Shown here: one piece after another, positions 5,354 to 8,334 of the stretch | How the letters are laid out: every line of letters starts with the position of its first letter | How positions within the stretch are numbered: the first letter of the stretch is position 1 | Assembly: GCA_947427985.1 (NCBI GenBank) | Contig: CANEKB010000046.1 | Coordinates: forward strand, 1-8,334 | Origin: an uncultured Candidatus Saccharibacteria bacterium | GTDB taxonomy: Bacteria > Patescibacteriota > Saccharimonadia > Saccharimonadales > Saccharimonadaceae | Length of the DNA stretch: 8,334 bases | Reading direction: 5' to 3' | Position numbers and translations under genes: made by a program | The notes under the pieces: model-generated | Databases searched by the model: none | What the model saw: only the letters and a program-made list of their open reading frames with translations | Told to the model about the DNA's origin: nothing

Positions 5354-7828
5354 TTATTTTTTGGTTTTGCTAGCCGATTTAACTGCAGCACGGCTGGCAG
5401 TCACTTTGTTTTTGGACACACTCTTTGCGGTCGATTTAGTAGTTTTATTTAAAGCCTTCTTCATGCTAGTAGCGCTTTTTGACATAGGTCGCGGCTTACG
5501 GTTGTTAGCGGCGCGGGCAGCGGTCTCGAGATCGAGATACTTTCGCAGAGAGAAGTAAGTTGCGAAGGAGCCTGCAAAGATCAGAAGCGTGACAAGAACG
5601 AAACCCTGGGACAAGATGGCGCTGGCAAAATATTGTTCAAAGATTGGTGCAACATACTCGTCGATAATCCCAGTGTTTGGCACAAAGGCGACTTCGCCGA
5701 GTGGGCCAGTGTAGATAAGATCGCCATCAATGATGTCTGAAGGTATAGTTGGAAGCTGTGGTAGGTTATCGTTGGGATTATCTGGGGTCGTTGGATCATC
5801 TGGGATGGTTGGCTCGGTTGGGCTAGTAGGAGGCAATTCGACCCTTTTATAGACTACGGTATGTTCAACATCTTGAGCAGGTACGGTTCCGGAAACGGTC
5901 GGCTCATCCGTAGTATAGCCTTTAACTTCTGGTGAGGGGATGTTGTATGGATCGCCTTCGGTGTAGGTTCCAATGTATGGATCAACGAGAGTGTTACCCT
6001 GCTCGTCCACATAGTTGATTGTTACGGTATGCTTTGGTTTTGCTGGTTGATCTGGCTTTTCTTCGGGAACTTTAGAGTAGATTACGGTATAGGTCAGATC
6101 TTCGTCTCGCATGGTGCCAGTGATTACGGTCTGGTCGGGAGTATAACCATCGATGTCTGGCGAATCGATTGAGAAGTCTTGTCCAACTGTTACAACGCGA
6201 GAGATTGGGTCGTGAGCAATGGTATGTTCTTCGTCGTCGTAGACATAGTTAACGGTAACAGTGTGTTCCGAGACAATTTCTTCCTGACGACCAGTATAGT
6301 TGAGTTGAGTATGATCATAAGTTACGCCAGATGCCCCACGAAGCTCGGTATAGAAGCTGGTCAAGGCAGTGATGGTGCCGGTTGGATTATCGGATGTTTC
6401 AGCAAAATAGCGGAAATAGAGTGTGTCGCCGGCCTGACCGTGTGGAGCCATTTGAATTGAATTAGCTAGTTTGAAACCATCTATAGAGTTCAGTGGTGCT
6501 GATATCTCGATGTTTTGCCAAGAGTCTGGATCATCAGGGGTTTTAGTATAGTAGAGAGTGTTTATGTCGAGTGGGATGAAACCACTATTAGTGATATTTT
6601 GTTCAGTGCCATCTTCGTTAGGGGATTTTGAGCTGTCATTGATGTAGGCGGCAATACGCTCGAGGTTAAGGATGTTCTCTGGATCACGGTTAGTGATGCT
6701 AGTGTCATACTGAACTAGATTGCTGGCGCTTTCGCCAACTTTGCCTATAATCTCGCCCTCAAGGTTGCTGTCGGCGGAGATTGGCCAGTTCATGTTTGAG
6801 ATTGTGATGCGAGTATTCGATTCGCTAGTACTGCGTTCAGCGTAGAAGAAATCCAGGTTTACGACGTCGCCAGATTTTAAGCCTAAGTCATAAGTAGTAG
6901 TTTCTGGCTTACGAGGGCAGGCATTTTCGACTTGACTATTATAGATGTCGTAGCCGATCATGCGAGGGTCTCTCACGTTCTGTTGGCGGCAAGAGGCGTC
7001 GGCGACGTTGTTGACCGTAGAAATAACCCTACCGTTTTGGTCAATCGTGAAATACCCTTCGGTATCCATGTGGAGACCGCCAAGGTCGAGCACGAGCTGT
7101 CCATCTAGGAAGACCCATACGTCATCATCGCCGCTAAACCAGAATTGTTCCGAACCGTCAGCAGAAATTTTCATTGGAATGCGCATGTGGGCGGTAAAGT
7201 GAAAGTTGTGACCGGTGCTGGTGGCTTCATCGTCGTTTGAGAAATCTACATCATCGAGTGGAAAAGTTCCCTTGCTACCGTATTCGTAGGTGTTATTGCC
7301 AGTGCGGTGAAAAGTTACTTCACGTTCGTATTGCTTCGAGAGCTGCTTGCCGTTTTGATCGGTGGTTTCGTGGAACCAACGGTAGAAGTTGTCCGTGGTT
7401 CGAACTGGATCATTACCAATAACATTAGCCGTGAAAACATCGTGGTAGGCGTTCCAGGCATCGGTGCTATTGTTATAGGTTGGGACCGGTAAGCCATCGG
7501 CGCCAAGTTGGCTCTTGACGATATTTTTAATGATTCCCTTTGCATAGAGGCGGCAAAGTGACCATTCGAACTGGCGATCTGGGTCGGTGCATGAGTCTTG
7601 GCGCTGATCCCAATAGGTGATAGGTATGGTAATCTCTTCAGGATTGCCAAGTGAGGCAACTTCCCAAGAAGATGGAATTCCGTTTTCATTGGCAACACTC
7701 TCAAGAGACATTGCTCGGACCAACGAAGAAACACCAATTATGGCCAGCACTAAGAATGACACGCAGGCCATTACTCGAGCGACTGAGCATATGTAGTGTT
7801 TCATGATTTTTTGTTTATATTTTTTCAT
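5354..7828 (-). CDS. Fibro-slime / MucBP surface adhesin with VPNTG motif and Lys-rich tail
   Basis: An 824-residue exported surface protein. Order: signal or anchor helix (about 20-39); N-terminal region 40-195 with C80 and C92; fibro-slime (PA14-like) domain 198-345 with the hallmark SGDDDVWVFLDG (GDDDVW at 233-238) and YAERSTSESNTRI (about 329-341), plus C280 and C304; a linker region; two MucBP-like repeats (about 521-586 and 599-662, both HTVT(V/I)NYV...GYT...GT); a Pro/Thr stalk (663-698); VPNTG (716-720); a membrane helix (about 742-761); and a 60-residue Lys/Ser/Ala-rich cytoplasmic tail. PA14 domains of this DDD type bind sugars through calcium and MucBP modules bind mucin-like ligands, so host or partner-cell adhesion is likely (inference). 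The ATG at 7834 overlaps the ribosome binding site AAAGGA, so the ATG at 7828 is preferred; the longer form adds Met-His. It has its own promoter and terminator. Confidence 0.9.
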   Translation of the reverse strand: MKKYKQKIMKHYICSVARVMACVSFLVLAIIGVSSLVRAMSLESVANENGIPSSWEVASLGNPEEITIPITYWDQRQDSCTDPDRQFEWSLCRLYAKGIIKNIVKSQLGADGLPVPTYNNSTDAWNAYHDVFTANVIGNDPVRTTDNFYRWFHETTDQNGKQLSKQYEREVTFHRTGNNTYEYGSKGTFPLDDVDFSNDDEATSTGHNFHFTAHMRIPMKISADGSEQFWFSGDDDVWVFLDGQLVLDLGGLHMDTEGYFTIDQNGRVISTVNNVADASCRQQNVRDPRMIGYDIYNSQVENACPRKPETTTYDLGLKSGDVVNLDFFYAERSTSESNTRITISNMNWPISADSNLEGEIIGKVGESASNLVQYDTSITNRDPENILNLERIAAYINDSSKSPNEDGTEQNITNSGFIPLDINTLYYTKTPDDPDSWQNIEISAPLNSIDGFKLANSIQMAPHGQAGDTLYFRYFAETSDNPTGTITALTSFYTELRGASGVTYDHTQLNYTGRQEEIVSEHTVTVNYVYDDEEHTIAHDPISRVVTVGQDFSIDSPDIDGYTPDQTVITGTMRDEDLTYTVIYSKVPEEKPDQPAKPKHTVTINYVDEQGNTLVDPYIGTYTEGDPYNIPSPEVKGYTTDEPTVSGTVPAQDVEHTVVYKRVELPPTSPTEPTIPDDPTTPDNPNDNLPQLPTIPSDIIDGDLIYTGPLGEVAFVPNTGIIDEYVAPIFEQYFASAILSQGFVLVTLLIFAGSFATYFSLRKYLDLETAARAANNRKPRPMSKSATSMKKALNKTTKSTAKSVSKNKVTASRAAVKSASKTKK

Positions 7829-7833
7829 ATGCA

Positions 7834-7839
7834 TCCTTT
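7834..7839 (-). promoter_or_regulatory. Ribosome binding site that decides the adhesin start
   Basis: AAAGGA lies five bases before the ATG at 7828. The upstream in-frame ATG at 7834 begins inside this site (AAAGGATG), so it cannot use it. This supports MKKYKQ as the N-terminus. Confidence 0.75.
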
Positions 7840-7862
7840 ATATAATATAAAAACTTACGTTT

Positions 7863-7891
7863 ATTATATAGTATGCTTATGCTTAGGTCAA
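7863..7891 (-). promoter_or_regulatory. Promoter of the fibro-slime gene
   Basis: Bottom strand: TTGACC (7886-7891), a 17-base spacer, TATAAT (7863-7868). The start near 7856 leaves a short leader of about 28 bases carrying the ribosome binding site. The spacer contains the direct repeat TAAGCATAAGCA. Confidence 0.82.
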
Positions 7892-7909
7892 TGTTTTTAG
7901 CAAAACTCC

Positions 7910-7938
7910 TTGCGCTAAGATGGGGAAATCGGTATAAT
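7910..7938 (+). promoter_or_regulatory. Divergent top-strand promoter
   Basis: TTGCGC (7910-7915), a 17-base spacer and TATAAT (7933-7938). It is back to back with the adhesin promoter; the two -35 boxes are only 18 bases apart, so a regulator bound between them could control both. A short inverted repeat TTAGC/GCTAA (7897-7901, 7914-7918) lies there. Confidence 0.75.
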
Positions 7939-7951
7939 GAAAGTGTAAGCA

Positions 7952-7990
7952 GCTGGGTGGCGTGTTCTTTAGGTTTTTGGGCCGCTTAGC
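7952..7990 (+). promoter_or_regulatory. Leader hairpin before the right-edge gene
   Basis: GCTGGGTGGC (7952-7961) can pair over ten positions, three of them wobble, with GCCGCTTAGC (7981-7990), leaving a 19-base, T-rich loop. It lies in the 75-base leader, upstream of the ribosome binding site. Regulatory meaning is uncertain. Confidence 0.3.
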
Positions 7991-8004
7991 AGTTTAACAA
8001 AATT

Positions 8005-8010
8005 AGGAGG
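8005..8010 (+). promoter_or_regulatory. Strong ribosome binding site AGGAGG
   Basis: AGGAGG, extending to AGGAGGTG, lies 9 bases before the ATG at 8020 and only 3 before the in-frame ATG at 8014. The spacing favours 8020, and it is the best Shine-Dalgarno match in the window. Confidence 0.85.
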
Positions 8011-8019
8011 TGCATGATA

Positions 8020-8334
8020 ATGGGACAATTATCACGCGAAGGTATCTTTTTTCAGCATCCGATGAATAGTCTGATGCTGAAGGGCACACCGTTGGCGCAG
8101 TATGATCAACAAGAGCTGGCAATTCAGTATATCCAGCTGGCGAAAGGTGGGGGAGTGCCGACGGACGAGCAGGTTGACCTGGTTCGTGAGCGCGTTATTA
8201 GCTTTTGCACGAAGGTGCATGGAAATAACGCGGAGGCTTTACAGAGAGATGTCGCCGGCATCGACGAGATCTGGCCGGAAATGCGCGAGCGTTTCAAGAA
8301 CAGCCTGAGTTTAACGCAGATGATGTTGAATTAC
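8020..8334 (+). CDS. Hypothetical protein, truncated by the window edge
   Basis: An open frame of 105 codons with no stop before the edge, beginning MGQLSREGIFFQHP after a strong ribosome binding site and a good promoter. The visible part is rich in charged and Gln/Leu residues and predicted to be largely helical (for example residues 28-45, 50-68 and 73-95). It has no signal peptide and no membrane segment, so it is probably cytoplasmic. No catalytic motif was recognised. It is transcribed divergently from the adhesin with a promoter pair sharing one short control region. I do not recognise the family. An alternative start at 8014 adds two residues. Confidence 0.75.
   Translation, partial: MGQLSREGIFFQHPMNSLMLKGTPLAQYDQQELAIQYIQLAKGGGVPTDEQVDLVRERVISFCTKVHGNNAEALQRDVAGIDEIWPEMRERFKNSLSLTQMMLNY

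Overview
This window looks like a chromosomal segment of a small-genome, Gram-positive-type bacterium, most likely a Candidatus Saccharibacteria (TM7) / CPR organism. This is inferred from the combination of an exported fibro-slime/MucBP surface protein with a VPNTG-like C-terminal motif, FISUMP-type protein tails ending FSLRCLA, a HlyIII membrane protein and short intergenic gaps. The long frames read cleanly with UGA as a non-sense codon, so a UGA-glycine code (Gracilibacteria, Absconditabacteria) is unlikely. The genes that end inside the window stop with TAA or TAG. A low-GC Firmicute remains a possible alternative host.

Left part (1-1255). A strong bottom-strand promoter (177-205) fires leftward into about 170 bases with no convincing reading frame but several nested inverted repeats. 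It is either a structured RNA or a long leader, cut by the window edge. Next comes a bottom-strand gene for an exported, C-terminally membrane-anchored protein of unknown function (263-1099). It has its own terminator, a good ribosome binding site, a consensus promoter, and a 5' leader that can fold into a multi-branch structure.

Middle (1290-2085). There are two promoterless, start-less C-terminal fragments of FISUMP-like proteins lying head to head, one on each strand (1312-1545 and 1532-1789). They meet at a palindrome (CCGTACGG) and are nearly identical in DNA at their 3' ends but different inside. They look like silent cassettes or remnants. A tRNA-Gln(CUG) with an extended -10 promoter and a terminator hairpin follows (1955-2085). 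The 136 bases from 2086 to 2221 hold nothing I can support.

Right part (2222-8334). Three closely packed bottom-strand genes run hlyIII family > NERD-domain protein > ABC-F ATPase. Each has a -10-like hexamer 5-6 bases before its ATG and no usable Shine-Dalgarno, suggesting leaderless transcripts. Upstream, and separated by a perfect 11-bp terminator hairpin, is the large fibro-slime/MucBP surface adhesin (5354-7828), with a consensus promoter. Back to back with that promoter is a top-strand promoter for an unrecognised gene that runs off the right edge (8020-8334).

The genes do not form one pathway. The theme is cell-surface proteins (278-aa anchored protein, adhesin, FISUMP tails) mixed with housekeeping functions (tRNA, ABC-F).
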